Shown piece by piece: positions 1 to 21,302 of a DNA stretch of 64,000 bases. A program made the translations under genes and the position numbers. The notes beneath the pieces were generated by a model, which was not told where the DNA came from, did no database searches, and saw nothing but the letters and a program-made list of their open reading frames with translations. Positions within the stretch are counted from its first letter, which is position 1, and each line of letters opens with the position of its first letter. This DNA is from Strigops habroptila (taxonomy: Eukaryota > Chordata > Aves > Psittaciformes > Psittacidae), in contig NC_044278.2 in assembly GCF_004027225.2 (NCBI RefSeq), forward strand, positions 56,785,743-56,849,742, in the 5' to 3' direction.

Positions 1-1024
1 ACATAGAAAGAAGTGGTTCGGCGTGTTAAGGACACCTGGTGGTAAGTACAGGTTGCACTAGCCTGGATAAGAGGCAAATGTCATCAATAATGCAGTCTTG
101 GTAGAGGAATGCGCAGGTCCATTTGTGCTTTACTGCTGTTGCATTTTCTTTGCCACGTAGATATGTTTAATGTAATCATGTTGCACAGGTTTAACAAGTA
201 TAATTATGCTTTTAAGCAGCATATTATCAGCTGCAAAGTATTCTTGCATAACTTCTCATTAACTGAAAGGATACATTTTTGTTGTAAGAAAGACCTGTAA
301 TGGCCTTTAGTAGACATGGAATCTTTCCCTGTGAAACATTATAACTTGTATTTGACCTTAACTGAATATTCACTTTCATGGAAGCAGTGCAGTAGATCTG
401 CTTAAAGGCACTGAAGAAATAAGAGCAAGAGGTTTCTGAGAGTTCTTCATTAGCGTCAAAAGGAAAGGAGACAGATTTGACTGTAATATTAGTGTCTTTT
501 AATTTCTGGGGTGTTTTTTCTCCAGCTCTTTGTTTGTGAGATGCAATTACTAGTCAAAGGCTTGTCTTCTGTCTTTCACTCTGAAAACATAATCTGTGTA
601 ATCCCTTCACAAAACCATTTGTTGTCGAACATGTAGATCAGATTGCCGTCTCTTTTCATTGTCAGATGAATTTAATTATCCCAGTAATACATCTTGTTTT
701 CATACTGTTTTCTGTGACTTTTGTGCAGCACAATGCTAACTTATTTGAAATAAGTGCTTAAAAGAATAGAAATGGAGAAGGCTAACAGCCTTAATTGGCT
801 AACAGATCAGATCTGTGGTAAGTTTCTTGCTGTGTTAATCCCCAAATTCTAATACAGGCTTAGAGTGACTTAGCATTACTATTGGTTTCTGGTATTTTAC
901 TGTTGAGATTTATACTTGCTTTCTTAGGTTTGGAGGGTAGTTTTGATTTCATTATTTGATACTCAATTGACTCTTCTAGTAAACAGATTTACTAATGAAA
1001 TACTTCTGTCTGTTCACTCAATAG
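1..1024 (+). other. UBE3A: UBE3A intron (3' part)
   Basis: AT-rich intronic sequence up to the acceptor at 1023-1024. No coding exon or recognisable repeat was seen. Confidence 0.8.
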
Positions 1025-9210
<8,186 letters not shown>

Positions 9211-10800
9211 TGAATATAACAAAAGGGATTAAAAAATGATGGTGATGATGTCCCTGTCTAAAAAGGCCATAAGATAGCGAGCTACAGTAGTCACCTGTGT
9301 TTGTGCCTCCCTTCTTTACTGGGGACATTGGGCTGGAACAGCAGATTTCAGCTGCTTATATGAACAAAATCTTTATTTTTTCTTTTAGCGTGAAAGTGTT
9401 ACATATTCTTTCACTTGTATGTACAGAGAGGTTTTCCTGAATATTTATTTTAAGGGTTAAATCACTTTTGCTTGTGTTTATTACTGCTTGAAGTTGAGCC
9501 TTTTTGAGTATTTACAAGAAAACAAACTGTACTCTCCCAAGGAAAATATTGCCATCATTTGTAGACCATGTAACCTTCAAGTATGTGCTATATTTTTGTC
9601 CCTGTATCTAATCAAATCAAGAACTGTACTTTTTGAAGAGTTTGCTTTTGAAACTTGAAGTCTTGGAAAACAGTGTGATGCAATTACTGCTGTTCTAGCC
9701 CCCAAAGAGTTTCTGTGCAAAATCTTAAGAATCAATAAAGACAGAAGGGAGAACTTGGAATGTTAAATTGCAGCCTTGAGAACTTTACTTTAGTCACAGC
9801 ACAACAATTAAATCTCATTTCACTATATGTTGTCTTCACATGTCTTGTAATAAACTGTGTTTTTAATTAGGAAACATTTCTTAGCAGAAGAAAGGCTAGA
9901 AATTTTAGTTACTTTTTTAAAAAAGACGTTTACTGGGGAAAGTGCATTTTCAACTGAACAGCTTTAGAGTAGGGAGTGAAGTGTTTGGAAAAAAGATAGG
10001 AAGTTTTTGCTTTATTATAAACAAAGCATGTGGAAGTGCACTTAAAATGAAGTTTTATTCTTAATTGCCTATTATGTTGACATTTTAAATAGACAATCCA
10101 AAGTCTTCCCTACATGTTATGTCATCACCATTTATTTAATGAATTATTGTTCCTTCTTATCAAGGCACATGATCAGTGTTGCAACATAATCTAAAGGGAT
10201 GGCTACTGTATTTTAATCTCATCTAACAATAAGCAAAATTGAACAATATTAAACATAAGGCCTACTTCATGTTGTACACTTCCAACCATTAAATAAACTG
10301 TTAGAAAGTAAGTACTAAGGTTATGTTCATCTACTACATAAAGTATTCAGTAGGTTTTTAATTTAACTCTACAAATCATATCAGAAATAAATCCTTTACC
10401 TTTCGTAGTCTGTGTTTAATGTTAATTTCTCCTGTTGCAATATATGACAAAGGGATTATGCGTTTAAGTGAGGATGTAAGTGGCATATCTCTTTTTCCAA
10501 TACAAGCTGCAGCGGATGTGCAGAGCTGAGCTTGTGCCTTGACGATTGCTTATAACTGACTACTACCGATCAAACCCGTGACTGTGTGAAATTGGCATTA
10601 AAAGGCATAGTTTTGAAATCATTGGAGAAAGAAAAGCTGTCTTTCAGGACTATTTTAATAAATTCTTTCTAGTAATAGAAACAGACAACTGTTATGTGAC
10701 TATGATGCTGAATAAAACAGTGACCTTTTTTCACCACGGTTCAGTGAAAAAGAAAACAAGTGATTTCCTTACTTTGATAAATTGGATATTACATTATTTT
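9211..10800 (+). other. UBE3A: UBE3A 3' untranslated region (end approximate) with several poly(A) signals
   Basis: AT-rich sequence after the stop codon, without long ORFs. AATAAA motifs occur at 9734-9739, 9849-9854, 10292-10297 and 10711-10716, so several 3' ends are possible. Which is used cannot be told from sequence. The end given is a guess just past the last clear signal. Confidence 0.6.
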
Positions 10801-13800
10801 ATTAGAAAATGTTCTAGTACAGCATAAGTTGAGGGTTACAGGTACAGAAATCTCTCCAGAGGTGAACTGTAGTGATATGGGGTCCAGTGATGTTCCTCTC
10901 TCAAATCCAAGACAACCTGGAAACAGGGACTGAAACTTACTGGGGAGGGATTGGTGCTGGAAGTCTTCTGGTGTTTGATCTGGAGGTGGCCGTCCTGGGT
11001 TTTCACCTTATTGCATGTCCTTGGAGAGGAAAACACAAGATATCCAATCTCTGGGTAGGGAAGCTGACAGCAGTGTCTGCAGATTCCTTCAGGTTTGGGG
11101 CATCTTTTACTGTAGGTGGTAAGAACAAGATTTGCCGAGCACCTTGAGGTGTTTTGTGACAAGTATGAACCCCCTCATGATACTGCTGTGTGCTATGTAC
11201 TACATCAATAGTCTAATGTTGTTGAGTTGTGTCCCTGTAACTTGTTTTATTCTGATACAGCTATGGATGGTGCTTATACCCAGCTAACAAGTGTGTAAGA
11301 TCCCTGTTGGGGTTTTTTTATATAGATCCAAAAGCGGGGCAGACAGCATAGTTGGATAGCAATACAAAATTTTCCAGCTGAAGTGTTGGCATTGTGAATA
11401 TGCTTTTTCTATCTTCCTTTAGGATTAAGATTAAAATAATACATAATTGTGTTGGCCTTTAAAAGTATAAGCTGTTTTTCAAGGAATCATTTTCAGGTAA
11501 GATATAAGCACTTCATATTTGACAGATGTCCTGTTTAAATATATACCGCCTCCCCCAAAATGCCACTGTATCAAAACCTTATCTCCTTAGTGGTGTTACA
11601 GATATGCTGGTTGTCCAGCAGCAGCAGTTGATAAGGCTTAAAGTAAATAAATCTTAGAGTCTTGTAGCTGCAGGCTGCTCTCCTGCCCTGCAGAAGTTCC
11701 AGTCAGTCCTCTGCTGCTTGAAAGGTTTGTCATATTGCAGAAAATGCCATTTTCAGTTCTTTTTTTCTCCAGGCACACCTGGAATGTCTTTCACTCTCTT
11801 TTAGTCTTTCAGCAGCATTTAGCAAACTTCAGGTCTACAAAGCTGACCTTGGAAATGCAGGTGTACTTCTGTGTCACTGAAATACCTCTTTCAGGTGAGA
11901 TGTAAGGCTCCTCATCCAAGGTAGTACTGTGATGCCAGTGAGCTGATGCTCTCTTTTCAGGGTGTCCTTAATATGTTAACAAGAAAATGTTTTGGGCATC
12001 TCAGCATTGTCTCATATGACACAATCCATTTTTTCATTTTATTCTTCTCAGAAAAATGTATTTCACTTGCATGCAAATTTCTATTTCTCTGAAATGTACT
12101 GTATGAAACATCAGTCCCTCTTTTGCAGTGGCTGGAGTAGGGGATGGGAGCTGGGCTTGGCTGGTGGGGGGAGCAAGTGGAAGGGTGAGATGGGAGAGGA
12201 GGGGATGGGTCAGCAGAAAAAAGGTGGGAAGAGAAGCAGTTGGAAAACATTCTGGTGGGGAAAGAGGCTAGGGAAGATGAAGGAAGTGCAGGTGTGTTTG
12301 GGTTTATTTCCTTAACCAAAAGGAGGCTTGTAAAGGATCTTGGGAAGACAAGGGATGTGGGAAGGTGGTTTTAATTGCAGAGGTACTGCTTTGCAATAGA
12401 CAAGCATGGGTTTGTTCTGTTCTGCAGTATTTGTAGGATACACCCAGAGAGTGGTCCTGACAAATAATTGAAGTCTGCCTGCTATGCTTGTGTTTATGGG
12501 TGTCTGTGCTCAGTATATATCCTGCTTCAGGGTTTCTGTGTGTGGAAATGTCTTGGAGACAAGGACACTGGATATACAGGTAGAGGGCAGGAATAGTTAC
12601 TCTATTTTAGGATAATAAAATAGCCTTAGGAATCACTACATTCTCTTTCTGGGTAGGTTTGTGCATAGTTTTGCAGCTTAAAAATGAAAGCAGAGCTGAC
12701 TGAAAGTCAGCCAGTGATCACTGGAGTTGGACTCCTGCCTTTGGAAGGACCTACAGCACAGCTAAACTACAACCAACTACATGTGCAGCGATGCTGCGGC
12801 TCGTACAGGCTTGGCTGACAACTAGTACTGAGCAATGTCAAGTGAAGATAAAACCCAGCAGCTTGATTTGTGCCTGAACTGTTGTCATGTGCAAAGCTGA
12901 CGTGAGGCCTTTCTTCTTAATGTCACTGAAAGCTCTGGTGTATGTTTCTGCTGTGCCAGGGGGTTCCCCTACAGAGAAAATACCTTCAATCTATCTTCCC
13001 ACTGCATCCTTTTGCTTCCAGATCTGTGCAGTACCACAGTGTGAGCAACTATGCTCACAAGTAACTGCTTATCAAATGGCAAGTTGAGTGTTTCTGTTCT
13101 GTTTTGACATGCCATACCTTATGTGCTGCTACATTTGATTTAGTTATTTCCTCTTGGAAACACTCAGTGTTTGAGCAGCAAGGGGTGAAGGTCAGGTGAC
13201 CTCATAAGATACAACTAAGGGGGTTTCATTATTTCCTAATATAACTGATTTTAATAAAAATGGGAAACTCCGCACTAGAATGTTGCATCAATGAAAACTT
13301 CTGTTATTCTTCTGTTTTCAGAAGAATAACATCCCTTGTGCTGTGTACACTAAGTTTTTAATGATCATCTGCACATGAAGAGTCCTTAAACTTTATAGCA
13401 AGTCACCTAACATAAAGCAGGTGCTGCTTTGGTCTCACCAACATGGATACCTTCTTTTCAAAACACAGCACGGGCCTCTTTACAAGCATCTGACAAGGGT
13501 TGCTCTTGGGCCAGGTTTTTTCAGCTTGAATCTCTCTGGGGAGGGTCTCGTATTCCCAAACTAAAATCCCCAGTGGATATCCTTTCTAACAAAATGGCTG
13601 TCAGCTGCTTTGGAGCAGGGCTGCAGCCACTCGGCTCTGCCCTTGCCAGGCTCCATTTTCTGCCCAGCTCAATAGCCAGCAGCCAGCGCAGGTGAGAGCA
13701 CTGCTGCTGTGCCAAGAGTCATTCCCAGTGGTAGTCCCTGGGCCTCTCAGAGGCAATCCTGCTCCAAACCTGCAGCTTTTTGGCCAAGCCGTTTGACTCA

Positions 13801-16584
13801 TCCAAGCCAGTTCATTGCTGGCTTTGCTTTTGGAGGAGAGGCCTTCTTGGTGCCCCAGCCCTAGGAAAGTTTCCTGGGTTTGGGATTCTGTTTCTGGGAT
13901 CGCCCACTACTGCTGTTACCACCGTGGGAGGATGGTTTTAGTCCCTTCTCTCTTTTGTGCTCTTGGCTTGTCTCAAAGGGACAGCAGGTGGCTTGGAGCC
14001 AGTGCACAGCTGATGCATCCCGCTACAGACCAGCAGCTGCAAAGGGAGAAGCTGGAGGTGCAGAAGCAACAGGGATCTGCCTCTGCGCCTGAGCCTCAGC
14101 CACTGCTGCAGGGCTGTGGGTGATAAAACTGGGTCTCAGCAGCATCTGCAAGGTGGGAGCCTCCAGCAGCCATATTCTGCTGTTCTCACTCTTTCTCTAG
14201 GCATGTCCCAAGGCTGGTTGCAGCACCACTTGGTCCCATCACCTTCCGAGTTCCTTCTGCCATTTTGTTTTCTCCCCTACACGAGTGAGAATGGAGGCCT
14301 GTTGGACTGAAACCCACACAGAGCAAGTAGCTCTGCTGTGCTGCCCAGTGCTGCTCCTGCCCTTGGCACTGGCGACAGCTGAGGAGGGGGACCATGCTCC
14401 ACTGGAGACATCCCTGCTGCTCATCGGTCTGGCAGGGCCTCTTCTGGCTAAGGTGTAAATCAGTTGCCTGGTCAATAGAAAGGGACTTCCTTGTCTGCTT
14501 TCTCCAGGTCCCTGCATCTCTTCTGTAACAGCTCCTCTTCCCCAGGCAGCAAGCTGAGCCGCTTGGTGCTTCTCCTTTGCCCGGGAGGGGTTTGTCACCC
14601 CTTCTCTTGCCTCCAGTTTTGAAGTGCCTCTGGCTGCCCCGAGGTGCTGCATGGCTCCTTCCTCACTCCTTCTGCATTGTGCTCCTTTGGCGCCAGTGCC
14701 TGCAGCTGGCGCAGTTAGGTTACAGCATGTGAAAGCCTTCCAAAGCAATTGAAACCCTGACCTGAAGGTGTTTTGCTTGGGGCGGTTCCTCTGTCAATCT
14801 ACCCGGTAGCCAGGAACCTCCCTCGTGCTGCCAGTGCCCTGGTCTGAACCGCGCACGGAGAACCCCGGCCGTGGCTGACAGGACAAATGAGCTGTGGTAG
14901 CAACTGATGTATTTGGAAAGGCGGGAGGCGCTTCCCTAGAAAAGCTCTGCAGCTTTCTGTGGCAAGACATGAGCTTTTTCCCAGCCTTCATGCAAGTGTA
15001 GTGAGAGGCAGTGGTGGTATTTCAGGGACATGAGGCATTGGGGTTTCGGTAGTGAGAATCCATTAAACAAACTCACCCCTGGATCATTTCCTTCACCACA
15101 GAGTGCCCAAAGTCGCTGCTGTAAGAGGCTTCCTTGTGCCAAGTACCTGTGAACAAGCAGCCCTGAGGCTTGCTTTAAACAGCCTAAATCTGCAAATAAT
15201 TTGAAGATAGTGGGAATCCCACGAAAGCTTGTTCAGTGAATTACCTGCACTGTTACTCTGCAAGTAAAGTATTTGTACTGCAGCGGGCAACTGGCAATTG
15301 GTTCTCCTAAAAAGAACAGATTTTTGCAGCATGGTCGCTTCGATTCATCAGCCCTGGAGATGAGCTGAGCCAACGCCAGCAATCCTTTAATGGTATTTCA
15401 TCTGCTGCTCGGGGAAGGCAGGCAGCGCCCGCCGGTTCTTGCTGTGCTACCTGCCTGGAGGGGGCGCTCAGGTGCAGCGGCTGCTGTGGGGTGACTGCTT
15501 CCAGGGTGATGGTGGGAAACACTGTTGGTGGTAAGAACAGAATGGTTTTAGGAGGGGGACTAAAGAAATGACATGTCAAAGCAGAAAAGCTGGTAAGTCA
15601 TTAGCTATTCCTCAAACTGCCCATCAGTCTGGGATACAGTTGTGCTTTCCTGATTTTCCATGTCACTGTTCTTCAGTTGCCCTGTTGCAGAAAGGTTGAT
15701 ACGAGCCACTATAAATGTTAAGGAAAGAAAAATAGAATAGCAACCATTAATAGATTCCTTTCACATTTCTGCACTTCTGGTTTTAGTAACCTACCCCCAG
15801 CCTACAAGACAGATCTCTGTTAGAGCTGGACGGTGGTGTCCTCCTTGGCCTCTTGGGCGGACATGGGAAGGGACAGCATGGGAGCTGTGGCCACTGGCAC
15901 TGCACCTTGTGCTCTCCCAGCAGAAGCCAAGCAGTAATGGTAGAACTGGTGAAGAAAGTCTCTCTGTGAGAACTGCTGCTGCTTCTGGAGCAAAGCTGAT
16001 GTTTGTGCTCATCCTTGGAGCTGAGGACACCCTGATGTCCTGCTCCTGAGGTTGCATGCTTTTGCTTAAATAATGTGAGTCTTCTGTTCCTTCCTCACCC
16101 TGCCCAGAGCACAGCGGGGTTGGGTTGCAAACACAGAACAGCAGAATTGTGTTCTCTGCAGTGAAGCTGTGAGGGACATTGATTTGTGAGCTGCAAACAG
16201 TTGCAAAATCTGAATTTCAGAAACAAAAGGCATGACCATTTTTAGCCTCAGAGGTTGCTCCTCAGGGTTTGCATGTGTTTCCCTCCCCGTCTGCCCAGGC
16301 CCAGTGGAAGGGAGCAGGGCTTCCCATCCTCCCTATAAAGGACTTTCCCAGGCAGCATCCTTCTTGAGCTCTGGGCTGTGGATGGGGCTGCAGGGAGAGG
16401 GGTGTTCCCGGATTCATGACTTCCCCCAGCAAGGCTGCCACAGCTGGAATCTTGTGCTTCAGCTGCCTGTTGACTTGCCAGCTCCATCTAGTGCATAATT
16501 CATTTTGCTCTCGGGAATACGCAAAGGGTTTTTCTGAATGCTAAACTGTGTAAACAAGAGTTTGATTCTTTCTATGTGTTCCAG

Positions 16585-16953
16585 GATGGAAACATTAATG
16601 GAAGAGCTGCGGGACTTTGAAGCCAAGTAAAACGCTGTCATCTCGCAATCTTCAGGATTAAGAACAGCTCTCCTTTAGTCAGCCTCACTGCACTATCTCG
16701 CTGGACAACCTGGACTAGGTTTGGCCTGTGGAACCCTCTCATCCTTGCTGTCAGCACTGATACAGAAGTGTCTTCCAAACCAGCAACCTACAGACAGTCT
16801 CAGAGAAAGCACTAAAGCAGAAAGCACTAATGCTTTTATGGGGGAAAGGAAAATGAACAGTTTGCTTCTTAATGTAAAGCAGAGCCCTCACTGGTTGTAA
16901 ACATTTGGCAGGAATAAAACTGTAAAGCAGATGCCTAAGGGAAAAGAAATAAA
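16585..16953 (+). other. Weak candidate terminal exon of an unknown + strand transcript
   Basis: A plausible acceptor (..tgtgttccag, 16583-16584) is followed by a short open stretch, METLMEELRDFEAK then TAA (16586-16630), and by AATAAA motifs at 16913-16918 and 16948-16953. The 14-residue peptide is charged and coding-like, but I do not recognise it, and I found no upstream exon or start. It could be a chance match, a lncRNA 3' exon or the end of a degraded gene. Confidence 0.2.
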
Positions 16954-17254
16954 GGCAGGGTTGTTCCTTGCCCGGGCAGTTTCTGCAGAATGAGCTGCAC
17001 AGTTAAGCTAACCCCAACCCTTGGCTGTATGGAGTCTGTACAAAGGCACATGCTGTTTTGCTGTCACCACCATTTCTGTTGTGCAGCTCATTGAATTTTC
17101 CAGAGCTGAGCTTTCTACTGTAAAATCTGTTCAAGTAAAATAGTAGTAGGGAACAGGGGGAAAAGGATGGGGTGCTGCTATGGAGAGCACCTTGGAGAGC
17201 AGCACAGCTTGAATCATTTGCTATTGCAATAGCAAGGCCTGTAACCCAAGGCTC

Positions 17255-17468
17255 TTATAGGGCCTTGGAATGCTTTGGGTTGGAAGGGACCTTAAAGATC
17301 ATCCAGTTCCAACCCCCCTGCCATGGGCAGGGACACCTTCCACTAGAGCAGGTTGCTTCAAGCCCCGTCCAGCCTGGCCTTGAACACTGCCAGGGATGGG
17401 GAAGCCACAGCTTCTTCTGGGCACCCTGTGCCAGCGCCTCAGCACCCTCACAGGGAAGAACTTCTTCC
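17255..17468 (-). repeat. CR1 LINE 3' end fragment
   Basis: Antisense reading of a CR1 3' end: 'gggttggaagggacctta', 'ccatgggcagggacacc', then 'ccttgaacactgccaggg' to the 'cagggaagaacttctt' block. The borders are approximate. Confidence 0.88.
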
Positions 17469-17796
17469 TTGGACATGCTTGCTCCAAGCAGCACCTGGAG
17501 CATGGTGGTGCTGCTCCACCAGCTTTACCCTCCTTTTGCACCTCCAGCAGGTGTTCAAGCACCTCTGGCGTTCCCCATCAGGTATTTCACTCAGTACAGG
17601 CAGCTCAGAACAGTCCCACGCCATGGCCACCCACTTCGGCACAGGTTGGCTCCTGTACCTGTGCGAAGTGGACGCTGTGGCCATGAGACCCATTTGCAAA
17701 TTCAGGGCATGTGTTCAAATACTCTATAAGAGCTGCCCCGTTCCTGGTTTTCTCTCGTGGTGGGGTTAAAGGGCCAGACCAGGCTATGCCAGGTAC

Positions 17797-17898
17797 TCCC
17801 CAAAGCCCTGGTCTAGTGGAAGGTGTCCCTGCCTATGGCAGAGGGGTTGGAACTGGATGAGCTTTAAGGTCTTTCCAACCCAAACCATTCTGTGATTT
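17797..17898 (+). repeat. CR1 LINE 3' end fragment (inverted relative to 17255-17468)
   Basis: Sense CR1 tail with 'ctggtctagtggaaggtgtc', then 'ggttggaactggatgagc', ending near 'accattctgtgattt'. Confidence 0.85.
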
Positions 17899-19475
17899 TT
17901 GGTAGGTGAAGTGTGTGTGCAAGTAGCAGAACGCTGCCAACACTTTTATTTCTGCCGGACAAGGGGCCATCCCTGCTGTGCCACCCTGCGTGGAGCTGGG
18001 GAAGGGGAGGGCAGGAGCCAGGTGGCTCTGCAGCCCATGGGGCCTGGCACCACTGAGGAAGCAGGGTGGGGGTCAGGCTCTGGTGCCAGTGTTGTATCTG
18101 CAAACACAGTGATGGTGTCAAAACTGGGCATGGGACCAAAGCCGTGTTGTGCCAGCTGCTCCCTGGTGAGGGGAGACCATTCCCACTTGGTTTTGTGTCA
18201 CTTCAGATCTCTGTTCCAGCTAAAGATTTTCTGGGCAATGTAATATTGGCATGATCAAAGTCTGTCATGAAAGGCTAAAATCCAGAGGGATATGGGTAAG
18301 AGAAACCACAGAGTTGCTTGAATGTTACTCAGAATATTTTAATGTACATGCTGCCACATTAAAGAAGCGGGAAAAGCATCTTACAGAGATGAAAGATGTA
18401 AAAGGATGCAATTTCATCATGCCAAAAGCTATACATTTCAAAGTGACTGAAGCCAATAGCACCAACATAGCTCTTTTTCTGGCATGTGAAAACCAGACAA
18501 GAAGTACGGAAAAGGGAAGAGCAAACACGTGTTTAATGGATAGATTAAGCTGTTCTGATTCATCAGATGACGAAGCATTCTTGTGTTTGTGGGGGTTTTT
18601 AGTAGGTATAAATTTGGTATAAATAATACTTTAAACAATTCTACCTGTATATTCCTAGTAGGCTGGAACAGCTGTAGGATGTTGGGTAGGTAGTTGGATA
18701 TTTACAGAGAACGATGAGTGATGTAGAACATGACAGCGAGTATGAAACCCTACCAGACATGGCATTTGAGTAACATGACAGTGAACATCAGCTACAGGCG
18801 CGTGTGGTGCCTGCCTGTTACAAGCGGAGAGCTGCAAGTTCAGCAGCCTGTGACTGTCTGTGCTTACAGTACCAACCCAGCCTCACTTCAACCCTGCCTT
18901 CCGCAGTGTGGGGTGAGGAAGGCACTCAGACCCCTGCCAAAAGCACCTCTCTTACCTCCCCCATTTGTCTCAAGCTCTTAGAGAAAATAAGGACAAGATT
19001 CAGCTGAAGGACTCCCAAACTCCACCGGCCATGTGTAAGTCACAGCTACTTTCCAAAGCCCTTGTTACAGTCAGTGGAAACCTTGATAACAGAGGTTAAG
19101 CCCAGCCTACAGTAGATCCCTAAGTTTAGTTGGCTTCTAGGCTGATGATTGATAACAAGAGCTTAGACATGGGCTGTGTGTGGACATCTACTACCTGGCA
19201 GTCCCTTTGGCAGAGTGCTGGCAAAGCCCCATTCCTTAGTCACTGTCAGATGTGTCTCCCACCAGGCTCAAAAGTGTCAATAGGAGGGGGACAGCTGCTT
19301 GCCCAGAGATGAGTGCTTACTCTGAGCACCTGTACTCAGTTTAGCATTTCACTATCATCTGCGTAACCCACCCTCTTCTCGGTGGGTTTCTCACCAGACC
19401 ACCTATTCCCATGTGCTGTTAGGGCTCTTAAGCCAGGGCTGAGGACAACTAAAAGGCAGAGCACTGCCCATGGTA

Positions 19476-19682
19476 ATCATAGACTCACAGAATGGTTTGG
19501 GTTGGAATGTACCTTAAAGATCATCCGCTTCCAACCCCCCTGCCATGGGCAGGGACACCTTCCACTAGACCAGGTTGCTCCAAGCCCTGTCCAGCCTGGA
19601 CTTGAACACTGCCAGGGATGGGGCAGCCACAGCTTCTCTGGGCAACCTGTGCCAGCACCTCAGCACCCTCACAGGGAAGAAT
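19476..19682 (-). repeat. CR1 LINE 3' end fragment
   Basis: Begins with 'tcatagactcacagaatgg' and continues through the usual antisense CR1 blocks to 'caccctcacagggaagaa'. It is closely similar to the copy at 17.26 kb. Confidence 0.88.
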
Positions 19683-21302
19683 TAAGTAACACCTAATGCT
19701 GCTGGAGGATCCAGCCCCCGTGCCATAGATGCTGAACAGCCTCTGCTGCTCCATACATCTCTGAAGTCAGTGAGGTACCAGATGATAAAAGTAACACAGA
19801 GAAAACTACATGGCAGAAAGATACTGTACGGAAACATGAAAGCTAGTATCTTCCCAGTGAGAGAAAGTAAGAGAAATCCCCTCAGTGGGAGGGAGAGAAG
19901 CCTGGAAAGAAACTGGGAGCAGCAGGGTGGAGGAGGCTAAGAGGGGTGTGTAAAAGCCAAATCCTGCAGTTGCAATGTGACAGTGAGAAACCTCAGTACT
20001 GTTCTGCCCTGAATGTCACAGCAGGCTGAGTGGACCGGACCTGTGTACTCACCTCAGAGCCAGACCGTTGGCAGAGACAACTGCGCTGCAGCGAGCAGAA
20101 AAGCAACCAGCACAACTAGGCTCCTGTCAGCAAACGTGGCCTTCATTCTCCCTAATGGAAACATGGCAGTTCAGAGAAAAGCTGGCACTAAGTAGCGAAG
20201 GGAGCTGGAATAGGCATCCTTACATGAAATAGAGAAAGAAAACATAGGCCTAAGGGCAAGAATGACTTTGGAACACAGAGCTTGTTCTCCCTGCCTTGCA
20301 GAAACCCTGCTGGGGGAGAAAGCTGGCTGGAGACAGGGACAGCCTGTCCTGCCAGCCCATGCGGGTTCTCAGCAGCCTCCTTCGGGGACTGACCACTTGC
20401 TGAGAGGGAATTCACTCAAGACCCTCTATATAGGAGCTGCACACAACTGGGCCCTCTGTTCTCTGCCCAGGTTTAGTGGAGCCATATCGTTACAGATGCC
20501 TCCCACCAGCAAGCTTCTGGGGACTCCCTTCCATGTGAGGGTTTTACCAGTGGGGATGGAGCTGTGCTGACAAAACAGGGTGGGGAAAGGGGGGAAACCT
20601 TCCACTCTCTCCCCAGGCAAAGCAGTTGCAGAGCAGCAAAGACTGTCACAGACCATGCCAGACAGGACATGAATGAACACTGCTCCTCTGTCAGCATGGT
20701 CCTTTGTGCAGAGTCCAGCTCATTAGAAAGAATCAGACTAAAGCATCTGGGTGGACGGGTATTTCATACACGTGCACAGGCCAGGCACGTGCTGCTGCTT
20801 AGCTGTAGTCCAACCACTTGTGCAGGTGCTTCACTGTGAAAGAACAAAGATTTTGAGAAGCCCAGATGATCATCCACACATTTGATCAGCTATTAAGGTA
20901 GCAAGGTAGAGCATGTACTCTATAAATATTTGTGAAGCCTTTAACAAAACCCCAATCCCGTTTGCTTTAAGTACAACACCTGCTTAACTCAACAGAGGTG
21001 GGAAGAGACAATGTGTCAAGACCTACACACACCACACACAATAAACATTCTGAGCATGACATGTAAGAAACCCACTCCCAGTACAAAAAAGTACCCAAAT
21101 GCCAGACCAAATCTCCCCCTACGAAGATGACAGTGTTCTATTTACAAGAAAATACTGCTTTAGTTAAAAATGCTAAAACCCATTCTCTTGAGTTCATACA
21201 AAAATAATCAGGTCTATATGCACACACATATTTACATACATTTATGGCTTTCACAGGCTTCAACCTTCTCCAATAAATAAATGAGGAAGTATAAAGACTC
21301 CG

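Larger units (their letters stand above)
10801..21302. other. Intergenic region between the convergent UBE3A and CNGA3 genes
   Basis: No protein-coding gene was recognised on either strand. The region holds CR1 fragments at about 17.26, 17.80 and 19.48 kb, a GC-richer block at about 13.4-15.6 kb with many chance ORFs, and a weak exon candidate at 16585. The CNGA3 3'UTR must occupy its right end, but I could not fix a poly(A) site. A - strand AATAAA reads at 17945-17950, far from the stop codon. No SNRPN-, SNURF- or snoRNA-cluster-like sequence was recognised. Confidence 0.7.

Noticed and set aside
14239..14748. 169-codon - strand ORF as a gene
   Set aside because: Lies in a GC-richer block where both strands are open. 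No motif, no conserved start context and no recognisable homology.
17172..17769. 185- and 138-codon ORFs around 17.2-17.8 kb
   Set aside because: They run through CR1 tail sequence and its flanks. The apparent peptides are antisense translations of the repeat.
10801..21302. SNRPN/SNURF exons or C/D-box snoRNA tandem cluster downstream of UBE3A
   Set aside because: Looked for because of the mammalian locus. No SNRPN-like coding sequence and no tandem snoRNA-sized repeats are present.
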